Shown here: one piece after another, positions 23,387 to 31,825 of the stretch | Position numbering within the stretch: position 1 is the first letter of the stretch | How the letters are laid out: each line of letters begins with the position of its first letter | Origin: DTU053 sp012520115 | Lineage (GTDB): Bacteria; Bacillota; Clostridia; Oscillospirales; Acutalibacteraceae | Direction of reading: 5' to 3' | DNA length: 64,000 nt | Assembly: GCA_050953725.1 (NCBI GenBank) | Contig: JBMNNB010000003.1 | Coordinates: forward strand, 372,001 to 436,000 | Position numbers and translations under genes: made by a program | Notes under the pieces: model-generated | Told to the model about the DNA's origin: nothing | What the model saw: the letters and a program-made list of their open reading frames with translations, nothing else | Database searches by the model: none

Positions 23387-24181
23387 ATGAATTCAAAACC
23401 TTTTGAAGGCGTTAAATGCCTCATACTCGATATGGACGGCACCGTTTATCTCGGCCATAAGCTGATAAGAGGTTCCGACAGATTCTTAAATGAGATAGCA
23501 AAAAGGGGCATTGACTTTAAATTCTTCACAAACAATTCCTCGCATGACGCAAAGTCCTGCGTAAACAAGCTCAAAAAGCTCGGATTTGACTATGACGAGA
23601 GCAGGATAATCATATCCTCCAGCGTCACGATAGACTTTTTAAAGCGGTTCAGAGAGGGCAAGAGAGTTTATCTTGTCGGCAATGAGAATCTGACAAATGA
23701 CTTTGTTAAGGCGGGCATAACGCTTACGACAGACAGGGATAATACTGATATCCTTGTACTCGGCTTTGACACGACCATTACATATAAAAAGATTGAGGAT
23801 GCGGCATATATTCTGGTGCGTGGCGCAGAGTACATCTCCACGCACCCGGATGTGAACTGCCCCACGGACTACGGCTTTATGCCGGACAACGGCTCATTTA
23901 TTTCGCTGTTTAAGACCTCCACGGGCAGGGAGCCGGATCTGATTATGGGCAAGCCCTATGCCCACACGGTGGACTTCGTATGCGCCAATACGGGCTACAC
24001 AAAGGACGAGATAGCCTTTGTGGGCGACAGGATGGAGACGGATATCTATATCGGCGTGAAAAACGGCGTAAAGACCGCCCTTGTACTTTCTGGCGTCACC
24101 ACAAGGGAGAGTATGAAGAATTACGATTTTGCCCCCACCGTCGTGGCGGAAAATCTGGAGGCTCTGCTGGAGCAGTTTTAG
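23387..24181 (+). CDS. HAD-superfamily hydrolase, NagD/AraL type
   Basis: 264 residues, cytoplasmic. HAD motifs: I, CLILDMDGTVYLGH; II, FKFFTNNSS; III, Lys in MGKPY; IV, VGDRMETDIYIGVKNG. The C2-type cap between II and III is that of the NagD/p-nitrophenyl-phosphatase branch, which dephosphorylates sugar phosphates or nucleotides. Substrate cannot be told. It begins 15 bases after the dockerin fragment with a GACGGAGG site. Confidence 0.9.
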   Translation: MNSKPFEGVKCLILDMDGTVYLGHKLIRGSDRFLNEIAKRGIDFKFFTNNSSHDAKSCVNKLKKLGFDYDESRIIISSSVTIDFLKRFREGKRVYLVGNENLTNDFVKAGITLTTDRDNTDILVLGFDTTITYKKIEDAAYILVRGAEYISTHPDVNCPTDYGFMPDNGSFISLFKTSTGREPDLIMGKPYAHTVDFVCANTGYTKDEIAFVGDRMETDIYIGVKNGVKTALVLSGVTTRESMKNYDFAPTVVAENLEALLEQF

Positions 24182-24230
24182 CGTATTTACAGTCATATAG
24201 TCGACTCTGCCGATAATTCGGAGGTGCTGT

Positions 24231-24656
24231 ATGAAGAAAAAACTGATTTTAGCCGCAATTATTATTGTAATTGTCTCTGTTGTCGGCTTCATCGTCTATG
24301 ATGCACGAATACCCGACCTGAAGGTAGAGTATAAAAAAACTCAGATAGAAGTTATAAAATGTCCCTTCGGCTGGGATACTCTGTTCAGAGGTGCGAGGTG
24401 GGAGTACCCTGCTTTGCCTGAGATTGCTAAGAAAATCAGTGCAGTAACGGTTGAGCCGAATGCTGTTTTAGAGCTTTCTTTCAGTAAAAAACCGAAAAGC
24501 TTTAATGTTTCTTTGTGGAATGAAAGCCGTGAAGACTACCCGAATGAAGAAAACAGCATTAAAGTCCCCGCCGAAAAGGGACCATATATCTTTGATGTTA
24601 TCGGGCACTGGGACAACGGCGAAGTCATGTATGTATTCAAAATAAATGTAGGCTGA
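24231..24656 (+). CDS. Membrane-anchored or secreted hypothetical protein
   Basis: 141 residues, family not recognised. An N-terminal hydrophobic helix (KLILAAIIIVIVSVVGFIVY) precedes an extracellular beta-rich domain with CPFGWDTLFRGARWEYPALPEI and FDVIGHWDNGEVMYVFKINV. No lipobox. Such small anchored domains often occur as paralogous clusters in clostridia, but no relative is in this window. GGAGGTG precedes the ATG, and a strong terminator follows. Confidence 0.65.
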   Translation: MKKKLILAAIIIVIVSVVGFIVYDARIPDLKVEYKKTQIEVIKCPFGWDTLFRGARWEYPALPEIAKKISAVTVEPNAVLELSFSKKPKSFNVSLWNESREDYPNEENSIKVPAEKGPYIFDVIGHWDNGEVMYVFKINVG

Positions 24657-24662
24657 TAAGAA

Positions 24663-24688
24663 AAAGGCAGGTCTGACCTGCCTTTTTT
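24663..24688. terminator. Bidirectional terminator
   Basis: AAAGGCAGGT (24663-24672) pairs with ACCTGCCTTT (24676-24685), with T-runs in both directions, between convergent genes. Confidence 0.9.
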
Positions 24689-24694
24689 ATGTAG

Positions 24695-25255
24695 CTATAT
24701 CTTTTTTATAACCTGAAAACGGCTTTCGTCACGGGGCTTCGGCGGGGGGTCCTCCGCCTTGTAGCCGACGGCTATGGCTATGAGGAAATACCAGTCCTCG
24801 GGGACATTGAGCCTTTGCTTCCAGATGTTGCCCTCGGGGGCGTTCATCAAGGCTCCGACGCTGGCTATTATGCAGGTTCCAAGTCCTATGCTCTCTGCGG
24901 CTATGCAGATATTCTCGGTCATAAGGCCTGCGTCCATATGGCATTCACGGTCTGAAAACAGGAAGAACATTGTAGGGGCGTTATGATAGACAGGGTTAGT
25001 CTCATAGCGGGTGTAGGCGGGAGTGTCCCAGCCAACAAGGTTTTTGAAGTCCTCGTTTAAGAGTATAAGTGCATCCGTATCCTGCAAAACCCTTACATGC
25101 ACAGGCTGCGAATTCCTGCCGCTGGGCGCCCAGAGTGCGGCGTTTAAAAGGGTGTCAAGCTCTTTGTCGGTAATCTGCTTAGGGCTATACTCCCTTATGG
25201 TGCGGCGTTCGATTATGGTGTCCACAACCTTATTGTGAATAATGTCCTTATTCAT
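24695..25255 (-). CDS. Nitroreductase-family flavoprotein
   Basis: 186 residues. FMN-binding pattern of the nitroreductase family: TIIERRTIREYSPKQITDKELDTLL at the N-terminus, LWAPSGRNSQPVHVRVL, AGLMTENICIAAESIGLGTC, and the C-terminal IAVGYKAEDPPPKPR. These dimeric oxidoreductases use NAD(P)H to reduce nitro, quinone or enone compounds; the physiological substrate is unknown. The ATG at 25255 has a GAAAGGAG site. Confidence 0.9.
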   Translation of the reverse strand: MNKDIIHNKVVDTIIERRTIREYSPKQITDKELDTLLNAALWAPSGRNSQPVHVRVLQDTDALILLNEDFKNLVGWDTPAYTRYETNPVYHNAPTMFFLFSDRECHMDAGLMTENICIAAESIGLGTCIIASVGALMNAPEGNIWKQRLNVPEDWYFLIAIAVGYKAEDPPPKPRDESRFQVIKKI

Positions 25256-25292
25256 AGCGTTCTCCTTTCAGATATATGAATTTTCGTTTCTG

Positions 25293-26336
25293 CTATTTTA
25301 ACGCCTCAGCCTTTTCGGAGCTTTTCTCCTTAAAGGCGTCTATCTTCTTAGAGAGTTTTTCGAGTGCCTTTTCCGCCGCCTCGTGGTTTAGTGATGCCTT
25401 ATAGCTTCTTGCCCACGATATAATCTCACTTTCCATCAGGCTGTCAGTAACTGCCATAAAGCAGTCATAGCGGCTTTCTTTATAATACGGCTGACTGTCG
25501 CCTGTTATGTCTGAGCGGATGACGATATAGATATAATCCTCGAAGGTCAGCACCTCTGCCTTGTTGTAGGGCAGCTCCAGCACCGCATCGATAAAGCCCT
25601 CAGGGTAGTTGCCGTCGTCCTTGCGGCTTAAAAATACGAAATCCGTTTCAAGCTCCGCTTCGCTGGAGGCGGGGTACATCAGGACAGCCTCCTCCTCAAT
25701 GTCCGAGCCGGCGTTAATCCTGTTTGCCGCATTGGTGAAGTTCTTTTTTATCTCCTCTATTTTGTCGCTGCTGAGTCTGACCGTATTGCCGTTGTCGTCA
25801 ATGGCGGTAAAATACCCTGCCAAAGCTCTGAAGCCCACGTAATTCTTGGCGAAATAGTTCTTAATCAAGTCTTCTGATATCTGCTTTTCACCGCCAGTGT
25901 CGAAAATGTCGGTTCTCAGGGCGTTTGCGTAGGCCTCGCTCTGCTTTATTTTGACAAAGGTGGTCTTTGAAACGCCGATTTCATTATAATAATCCCTGTA
26001 AACATTCCAGAGAGGGGTTGCTTCGCTGTTCATCAGTGCCTTGCCCACATTTGTGAGAATCAGGCCTCTGTTCTTAAACTCGGAATTAACTGCAACGTAT
26101 TTTACGCATTTTTCGGCGGCTGAAGTAAAAATATCCTCACTGTCAGCACGGCTGTCGGCGGACAGGTAGGCCTCACTCAGGAAGTACCTGAAAATTTCAT
26201 TGTCAATGGCGACGCCGTTTACGGATACGACCGCCGTTTCGCTGCCGATTGCACAGGCGGGCAAGGCTGAAAGCAAAGCGGTGATTACAAGAAACGCCGC
26301 TGTAAGCCTTATTGCCCTTTTAAAAGTGCTTCGCAT
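25293..26336 (-). CDS. Foldase-like lipoprotein (SurA/PrsA N-terminal type)
   Basis: 347 residues. A lipoprotein signal ends LLSALPACAIGS. The next part, VVSVNGVAIDNEIFRYFLSEAYL, resembles the N-terminal segment of SurA/PrsA/trigger-type chaperones, followed by helical regions. I do not see a complete parvulin peptidyl-prolyl isomerase domain, although the FVFLSRKDDGNYPEGFIDAVLELPYNKAEVL stretch vaguely resembles a parvulin tail. The C-terminus is Lys/Glu-rich. Probably an extracytoplasmic chaperone anchored to the membrane. The ATG at 26336 is set by GGAGG 5 bases upstream; a TTG at 26348 overlaps that site. Confidence 0.65.
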   Translation of the reverse strand: MRSTFKRAIRLTAAFLVITALLSALPACAIGSETAVVSVNGVAIDNEIFRYFLSEAYLSADSRADSEDIFTSAAEKCVKYVAVNSEFKNRGLILTNVGKALMNSEATPLWNVYRDYYNEIGVSKTTFVKIKQSEAYANALRTDIFDTGGEKQISEDLIKNYFAKNYVGFRALAGYFTAIDDNGNTVRLSSDKIEEIKKNFTNAANRINAGSDIEEEAVLMYPASSEAELETDFVFLSRKDDGNYPEGFIDAVLELPYNKAEVLTFEDYIYIVIRSDITGDSQPYYKESRYDCFMAVTDSLMESEIISWARSYKASLNHEAAEKALEKLSKKIDAFKEKSSEKAEALK

Positions 26337-26452
26337 TTCATCCTCCAATATTTATTCGCTCTTTAATATAAAATACCACAACGAGGGTAAAGTGTAAACT
26401 GATTTTTCGCCTGCGATTCCTTGCCGGTTTTTAAGTTTTACAGCTTATTAAT

Positions 26453-26480
26453 TGTTTTACCCGCTTTGTTGTGCTACAAT
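26453..26480 (+). promoter_or_regulatory. Promoter of the metallophosphoesterase gene
   Basis: TTGTTT (26453-26458), 16 bases, TACAAT (26475-26480) with an upstream TG that makes an extended -10. The start codon is 35 bases downstream. Confidence 0.6.
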
Positions 26481-26514
26481 TCCTTTATGATTGCAACAAT
26501 AAAGGAGAACAGCT

Positions 26515-27747
26515 ATGAGTGATAATAATTTTGTCCCGGTCTTTCGTGTTATGGTAGTCAGCGATGTTCACTATAAGGATGAGGTCTCCCGCGAGCGTGA
26601 GCGTTTTGAAAACGCAGTTAAAATCGCTTACAGAATCGCAAGAAACAGCGATACATACAAGTCTCTTGATGCTCTGTTTGTGGTCGGCGACTTTGCGGAC
26701 AACGGCTCTGAGATTCAGATGAGGGCTTTTAAGGAGTCTGTCGACAAATTAGTCAACAAGGATGAGACCGAAGTTGTCATCACCCTTGCAAGCCATGAAT
26801 TCTCGATGAAAAACGGCGGCGAGGAGGCTGCATTAAAGCGTTTTGACGAGATTTTCAACATGCCCCCCGACCGGCACCTTGTCATAAACGGCTTCCACTG
26901 CATAGCCCTTACCACCACCAAAGGCACCCGCTTTGACGATAAGAAAAAGGAATTTGCCGCAAAGAATCTGGCCCAGGCCGCAGCAGACGACCCGAAGAAG
27001 CCGATTTTCTTCTTCCAGCATCCTCACTGCACAAACACCGTTTACGGCAGCATAGACTGGGGCGAAGACGATTTAATGCCCATACTTGTAAACTACCCGC
27101 AGATAATAAACTTCTCCGGCCACTCACATGCACCGATAAACGACCCCCGTTCCATTCATCAGCACCGCTTTACTTCACTCGGCACAGGCTCTCTGAGCTA
27201 TTTTGAGCTTGACGAGTTTGACAAGGTCTACGGCACCGTGCCGCCGAAGGCCCAGGACTGCGCTCAGATGCTGATAGTCGAGGCCGACAAAGAAAACAGG
27301 GTCAGAATCTACCCCTATGATGTCCTCACCGACAACTACTTCCCCTATGTCTGGGAGATTGACACACCATCAGACCCCTCCACCTTTAAATATACAAACA
27401 AGAGATATAAGACAGATATAAAGCCCTATTTCACTTCCGACGCAAAGGCAGAAGCAAACGAGGTCACCGCAGACTCCTTTGTCATAACCTTTGACCAGGC
27501 CAAAATCGACGAGGACTATGTGAACTCCTATGTAATAACCGTAAGGAATAAGGCTGACGGGGCTATCGAGAAGCAAATCAGCATCTGGTCAGAATATTAC
27601 TTCTACAACATGCCAGAAAGGCTGTCATGGAAGATTGACGGACTTAAGTCCGACACCGAATATGAGGTGGAAATAATTGCAGAGAGCTTCTGGATGACTG
27701 AAAGCGACGAGGGGATTAAGACCAGCCTTAAAACCGCCGCAAAGTAA
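26515..27747 (+). CDS. Calcineurin-like metallophosphoesterase
   Basis: 410 residues, no signal peptide. Metal-site motifs in order: VSDVHYKDE (DxH), VVGDFADNG (GDxxD-like), LASHEFS (GNHE-like, with SHE), FQHPHC and FSGHSHAP (GHxH). The C-terminal ~120 residues (PSDPSTFKYTNKRYKTDIKP to IKTSLKTAAK) form a beta-rich, fibronectin-III-like domain. It hydrolyses phosphodiesters or monoesters; substrate unknown. Lack of a secretion signal is odd for a phosphoesterase with such a C-terminal domain. AAAGGAG precedes the ATG. Confidence 0.85.
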   Translation: MSDNNFVPVFRVMVVSDVHYKDEVSRERERFENAVKIAYRIARNSDTYKSLDALFVVGDFADNGSEIQMRAFKESVDKLVNKDETEVVITLASHEFSMKNGGEEAALKRFDEIFNMPPDRHLVINGFHCIALTTTKGTRFDDKKKEFAAKNLAQAAADDPKKPIFFFQHPHCTNTVYGSIDWGEDDLMPILVNYPQIINFSGHSHAPINDPRSIHQHRFTSLGTGSLSYFELDEFDKVYGTVPPKAQDCAQMLIVEADKENRVRIYPYDVLTDNYFPYVWEIDTPSDPSTFKYTNKRYKTDIKPYFTSDAKAEANEVTADSFVITFDQAKIDEDYVNSYVITVRNKADGAIEKQISIWSEYYFYNMPERLSWKIDGLKSDTEYEVEIIAESFWMTESDEGIKTSLKTAAK

Positions 27748-27764
27748 ACAAAATAAAAAATATT

Positions 27765-27793
27765 AAACGAAGTCTTTCAGGCTTCGTTTTTTA
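27765..27793 (+). terminator. Terminator after the metallophosphoesterase gene
   Basis: AAACGAAG (27765-27772) pairs with CTTCGTTT (27782-27789), then TTTTAT. Confidence 0.8.
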
Positions 27794-28003
27794 TTGCTCT
27801 GATTTGCCGTTTTTATATATGTTTTTATCGGCTGTTTTATTTATCGGCACCGCATTGTGACATATTATTAAATCCACGGCACATATAATAATTAGTAAAC
27901 AAGCATATTGCTCTAATTTTTTGCTTTCAGGGCGCAGTGAAGAATACATCTGCCTTATGTTTAATAAAATGCTTATTATGCGGTTATGCCGGCGGAGGCT
28001 TTT

Positions 28004-28921
28004 ATGAAGCAGGTAATCTACATAGACGTGCTTATTACCCTGAATATAATAATCGGCTGGCTGCTCATTTTAGCGGCCTCAAAAATACTGAGAGTAACCC
28101 CCACGCCGTTCAGACTATTGTTTGCCTCATTTTTATCAGGGGTTTACTCTCTTTTAATTCTTGCGCCCGAAATGATGTTTACACTTTCACTGCTTATCAA
28201 GCTGATTCTGTCAGTCAGCATCGTGGCCGTTGCCTTTAAGCCCACCACATTGAAGGCTTTAGTGCGGTATATTGCCGCCTTCTTCCTTGTAAACTTTACC
28301 TTTGCGGGCATTATGATGGCGATTTACATGCTGTTTAAGCCCAGCGGCATGACCTATAACAACGGCGCAGTATATTTTAATTTCAGTTTTCTGACTCTGC
28401 TTGCCTGCGCCGGAATTTCATATCTGCTTGTGAGCCTTTTCGGGCTGTATTTAAAGAGGAAAAGCACGGACGGGGATTTATATGACGTGAAAATCGAAAC
28501 AGACGGGAAGTCAGTCAGCGCAAAGGGCCTGCTTGACAGCGGGAACAGCCTTTTTGACAGCTTTTCCGGCGCTCCCGTAATAATTTCCGACCCTGATTTT
28601 ATTAAGCCTTTGATTCCGAAGGGTTTGCATAAGTTCTTTGACGGGGAATATGATACGGACTTACTGGAGCTTTTTCCCGACTGGAAAAGGCGTGTCAGGC
28701 TATTGCCCTGCGTTTCCGTAAACGGCAGCGGGCTGCTTGCGGCCTTCAATCCTGACTGCGTGACCGTGACTGACGGCAAGAAGGCCTTTGTGCACAAAAA
28801 TATAAAGGTTGCCGTAAGTCGTGAGAAATTTGCTGCGGGCGAATACTCCGTATTATTGAACCCCGATGTTTTTTCCGAGGAGGTAAGCGCAAAGCCCCTT
28901 GCCGCCGCCGGCAGAATCTGA
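28004..28921 (+). CDS. spoIIGA: Sigma-E processing peptidase SpoIIGA
   Basis: 305 residues: five N-terminal membrane segments (IIGWLLILAASKIL, LLFASFLSGVYSLLIL and so on) and a C-terminal cytoplasmic aspartic-protease-like domain with the catalytic motif GLLDSGNSLFD. In Bacillus it is activated by SpoIIR from the forespore and cleaves pro-sigma-E in the mother cell. It is followed 26 bases later by the gene for its substrate. The ATG at 28004 has GGCGGAGG upstream. I found no clear Spo0A box in the ~250 bases before it. Confidence 0.93.
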   Translation: MKQVIYIDVLITLNIIIGWLLILAASKILRVTPTPFRLLFASFLSGVYSLLILAPEMMFTLSLLIKLILSVSIVAVAFKPTTLKALVRYIAAFFLVNFTFAGIMMAIYMLFKPSGMTYNNGAVYFNFSFLTLLACAGISYLLVSLFGLYLKRKSTDGDLYDVKIETDGKSVSAKGLLDSGNSLFDSFSGAPVIISDPDFIKPLIPKGLHKFFDGEYDTDLLELFPDWKRRVRLLPCVSVNGSGLLAAFNPDCVTVTDGKKAFVHKNIKVAVSREKFAAGEYSVLLNPDVFSEEVSAKPLAAAGRI

Positions 28922-28947
28922 GGCCAAGAAAAGCAGGAGGTACAGAC

Positions 28948-29670
28948 ATGAAGATACCCTTAAAGCTCTTATTGCGTCTGCGACAGTTTAAAGAGAAAAT
29001 GATAATGCTGTTTCTGGGGGACAATTCCTTCTACATCAACGGCCCTCAGACCCTGCCCCCGCCATTGTGCCGGGAGGAGGAGCAAAAGTGCATTGAGCGC
29101 ATAAGAAACGGCGACGAGTCCGCAAGGGAGCCGCTTATAGTCCACAATCTGCGCCTTGTGGTCTACATAGCCAAAAAGTTCGAGAACTCCGGCGCAGGCG
29201 TGGAGGATTTAATCTCTATCGGCACAATAGGGCTTATTAAGGCCGTGAATACCTTCTGCCCCGATAAGAATATCAAGCTTGCTACCTATGCTTCACGGTG
29301 CATTGAGAACGAAATTCTGATGTATCTGAGAAAGATGAGCGCCTTAAAGTCCGAGATTTCCCTCGACGAGCCTTTAAATGTGGACTGGGACGGAAACGAG
29401 CTGCTTTTATCCGATGTACTCAAAAACGACTCGGACTGCATCAGCGCAGACATTGAGCTGGAGGCGGAAAAGAGCCTGCTTATTGAAAGTGTCGAGAAGC
29501 TCAGCGAACGGGAGCGGCTTATAATCAATATGCGCTTCGGCATTGACGGCGGCAAGGAGCACACGCAAAAAGAGGTCGCCGATATCTTAGGTATTTCGCA
29601 GAGCTATATTTCAAGGCTTGAAAAGAGAATCATAGACCACCTTAAAAAGGAAATGGAGAAGGTGTCTTAG
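28948..29670 (+). CDS. sigE: RNA polymerase sporulation sigma factor SigE (pro-form)
   Basis: Mother-cell sigma factor. 240 residues. The N-terminal ~30 residues (MKIPLKLLLRLRQFKEKMIM) are the amphipathic pro-sequence that SpoIIGA removes; the sequence YINGPQTLPPPL follows as in other SigE proteins. Region 2 is VHNLRLVVYIAKKFENSGAG with EDLISIGTIGLIKAV and KLATYASRCIENEILMYLRK. Region 4 has LSERERLIINMRFGIDG and the helix-turn-helix EVADILGISQSYISRLEKRI. AGGAGGT precedes the ATG. Its partner spoIIGA is directly upstream. Confidence 0.96.
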   Translation: MKIPLKLLLRLRQFKEKMIMLFLGDNSFYINGPQTLPPPLCREEEQKCIERIRNGDESAREPLIVHNLRLVVYIAKKFENSGAGVEDLISIGTIGLIKAVNTFCPDKNIKLATYASRCIENEILMYLRKMSALKSEISLDEPLNVDWDGNELLLSDVLKNDSDCISADIELEAEKSLLIESVEKLSERERLIINMRFGIDGGKEHTQKEVADILGISQSYISRLEKRIIDHLKKEMEKVS

Positions 29671-29800
29671 CCGAAAAAGCTGCCTTCCGTTTTAATTTGC
29701 CGAATTTTTCTGCGGGGCTTTCGCTTTTCGGTAAAATATGATATATTTGTAAGAGGTTTATCCGCAATGGAACCTCACAAAAAACGGAAGGATGTAGAGT

Positions 29801-29959
29801 ATGAAGAAATATGTATGCTCGGTTTGCGGCTTTGTCTATGATGAAGAGAAGGGTCTGCCCGCAAAGGGTATTCCCGCAGGCACCAAATTTGAGGATTTGC
29901 CTAATGACTTTGTATGCCCCGTCTGCGGCGCAAAAAAGTCCAAGTTTAAGCCACAATAA
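29801..29959 (+). CDS. Rubredoxin
   Basis: A 52-residue one-iron electron carrier of the cytoplasm. MKKYVCSVCGFVYDEEKG and FVCPVCGAKKSKF provide the two CxxCG pairs that bind iron, with the usual spacing and the DLPNDFVCP lead-in to the second pair. It is shorter than the ORF cut-off normally used. ACGGAAGGAT lies 10 bases or so before the ATG. Typical of anaerobes, where rubredoxin serves oxygen and peroxide reduction. Confidence 0.96.
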   Translation: MKKYVCSVCGFVYDEEKGLPAKGIPAGTKFEDLPNDFVCPVCGAKKSKFKPQ

Positions 29960-30069
29960 GCATATGTTTGAATGTATTGAATGTAACTTGACAGGCAGAT
30001 TTTATGCTTTCGGTTTTACGGTTTAAAGCGTCAGGATTTTAAAGTAATACCGAAATGTAAAAAATTTGC

Positions 30070-30098
30070 TTGACAAATTGCGTTTTTTTGTTTATATT
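30070..30098 (+). promoter_or_regulatory. Sigma-A promoter of the LivK-like gene
   Basis: TTGACA (30070-30075), a 17-base spacer and TATATT (30093-30098), 29 bases before the ATG at 30127. Confidence 0.75.
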
Positions 30099-30126
30099 CA
30101 GTACATACTTCAGGAGGTGTGAATTT

Positions 30127-31329
30127 ATGACAAAAAAATCTAAAAGACTCGTTGCATTATTCCTTGCCGCAGTCATGATAGTTGCTGTTTTTGCTGGCTG
30201 CGCAAAGAAACCCGACACTGACACAACAAAAGAGAGCGGCACAGGTGCTGCTGTATCCTTCAAGGGTGAAATCGTTATCGGTTCAACCGGTCCTCTTACC
30301 GGCGGTGCTGCTTCCTACGGCACATCCGTTAAGAACGGCGCTCAGATAGCTGTTGATGAAATCAACGCTGCCGGCGGCGTAAACGGCTACAAGCTGGTTT
30401 ACTACTTTGAGGATGACGAGGCTACTGGCGACAAGGCTAAGGCTGCTTATGACAAGCTCATGGATAAGGGCATGCAGATTTTCCTCGGCGCTGTTACATC
30501 CGGTGCTTCAATCTCCCTTAACGACGCCATTAAAGAGGACGGAATCCTTCAGCTTACTCCCTCTGCTTCTCAGCTTGAGGCTGTTTCCGTAAACGATAAC
30601 GCATTCCGTATCTGCTTCACAGACCCCATTCAGGGTCAGGCAATGGCTGAGTATGCTTACAATACTCTTAAGTACACCAAGGCTGCTCTGCTGTTCAACC
30701 AGGACGACTCTTACAGCACAGGCGTTAAGGATGCTTTCAAGGCTAAGTTCAAGGAGCTTGGCGGCAAGATTTCCGTTGAGACTTCCTTCACAGATGATGC
30801 TAAGGACTTCAACGCTCAGCTTACTCAGATCGCTTCCTCCGATGCAGAAGTAATCTTCATGCCTATCTACAACGATAAGGTTGCTCAGATTGCTCTTGCA
30901 GCAGACGCAAAGGGCGTTAAGCTCCCGATGCTCGGCTCCGACGGTTGGGACGGCGTTCTCGGCAAGTACCTCAAGACAGACGCTGAGAAGAAGCTTGTTG
31001 AAGGCGCTATCTTCCTTACTCCCTTCTTCGCAAGCGATTCTGATCCGAGAATCCAGAAGTTCGTATCAGCTTATAAGGCAGCTTACAATGCAGAGCCCGA
31101 CCAGTTCGCAGCAGACGGCTATGACGGCATCTACATAATCAAGGCAGCTCTTGAGAAGATTAATGCTACCGATAAGTTCAAAAACGAGGATCTTGTAGCA
31201 GCAATGGTCGGACTTGAGGTCGACGGTCTCACCGGCAAGATGAAGTTCGACAAGGACGGCGAACCCAACAAGAGCGCTAAGTTAGCTAAGATTGAAAACG
31301 GCACATACGTTTCAGTAAAGGTTGATTAA
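30127..31329 (+). CDS. Branched-chain amino acid ABC transporter, substrate-binding lipoprotein (LivK-like)
   Basis: 400 residues. Lipoprotein signal with lipobox VFAGCAKK, then a type-I periplasmic-binding fold: IVIGSTGPLTGGAASYGTSVKNGAQIAVDEINAAGGVNGYKL, the canonical LivK start, then AVTSGASISL, KTSFTDDAKDFNAQLTQIASSDAEVIF-like second-lobe motifs and AADGYDGIYIIKAAL. It captures leucine/isoleucine/valine or a related amino acid outside the membrane. It is transcribed alone from a strong promoter with GGAGGTG and ends in a strong terminator. Codon use is strongly biased to highly expressed codons. The matching livHMGF set lies 23 kb away in this window. Confidence 0.93.
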   Translation: MTKKSKRLVALFLAAVMIVAVFAGCAKKPDTDTTKESGTGAAVSFKGEIVIGSTGPLTGGAASYGTSVKNGAQIAVDEINAAGGVNGYKLVYYFEDDEATGDKAKAAYDKLMDKGMQIFLGAVTSGASISLNDAIKEDGILQLTPSASQLEAVSVNDNAFRICFTDPIQGQAMAEYAYNTLKYTKAALLFNQDDSYSTGVKDAFKAKFKELGGKISVETSFTDDAKDFNAQLTQIASSDAEVIFMPIYNDKVAQIALAADAKGVKLPMLGSDGWDGVLGKYLKTDAEKKLVEGAIFLTPFFASDSDPRIQKFVSAYKAAYNAEPDQFAADGYDGIYIIKAALEKINATDKFKNEDLVAAMVGLEVDGLTGKMKFDKDGEPNKSAKLAKIENGTYVSVKVD

Positions 31330-31339
31330 TTAACTGCAT

Positions 31340-31369
31340 AAAGGCCTGTTCCAAAAGAACAGGCCTTTT
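31340..31369 (+). terminator. Terminator after the LivK-like gene
   Basis: AAAGGCCTGTTC (31340-31351) pairs with GAACAGGCCTTT (31357-31368), ending in TTTT. A 12-pair perfect stem. Confidence 0.9.
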
Positions 31370-31436
31370 GTTATGCTACGAAATGTTTCGAATTGACAAA
31401 TATTTGGTAACAATGTGTAACAATCTTGAGAAAATA

Positions 31437-31465
31437 TTGACAATCATTCGCTACTGTGCTATCAT
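31437..31465 (+). promoter_or_regulatory. Promoter of the small lipoprotein gene
   Basis: TTGACA (31437-31442), a 17-base spacer and TATCAT (31460-31465). A second TTGACA lies at 31393-31398 with TAACAA-like sequence 19-20 bases on, a possible tandem promoter. Confidence 0.65.
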
Positions 31466-31523
31466 TCTGTCTGAGTTGAGCCTGAAAATGACTCACTTAT
31501 AACCTATGAAAGGAGTACTAATT

Positions 31524-31712
31524 ATGAAGAAATATGCCCTTAGGCTTGCAGCTCTTTCTCTTATCGCTGTATTAATGTTCGCATTCGTAGCCTGCAAGAA
31601 AAAGCCCGCTAACGATGCCACAACAACAGCAAGCGCAGCCAAGACAACAGCTGCAACAACTGTTGAGGATACCGCAGCAGAAACTGAAGAAGCTACAACA
31701 GTAAAAGCATAA
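31524..31712 (+). CDS. Small Thr/Ala-rich lipoprotein
   Basis: 62 residues. Basic start MKKYALRLAALSLIAVLMFA and lipobox FVACKKK, so lipidated at Cys near residue 22. The remaining ~40 residues are low-complexity Thr/Ala/Glu (ATTTASAAKTTAATTVED). No fold is evident. AAAGGAG precedes the ATG at 31524, with its own promoter and a hairpin terminator. The mature part resembles only the Thr-rich linker that follows the lipobox in surface lipoproteins, so it may be a truncated one or a surface decoy; this is inference. Confidence 0.7.
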   Translation: MKKYALRLAALSLIAVLMFAFVACKKKPANDATTTASAAKTTAATTVEDTAAETEEATTVKA

Positions 31713-31792
31713 ATCCCGTTTGAGTCAGGTAGTTAGGGCTAATTTATTCCTAATAGTACCACGTTACTTACAGAAAAGCGAATAAGCAGAGA

Positions 31793-31819
31793 ACCTCCCA
31801 AGCGTTAAGCTTGGGAGGT
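31793..31819 (+). terminator. Hairpin after the small lipoprotein gene
   Basis: ACCTCCCAAGC (31793-31803) pairs with GCTTGGGAGGT (31809-31819), followed by TTGGCTTTATTT. It also sits just past the stop of the convergent MBL gene. Confidence 0.7.
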
Positions 31820-31825
31820 TTGGCT

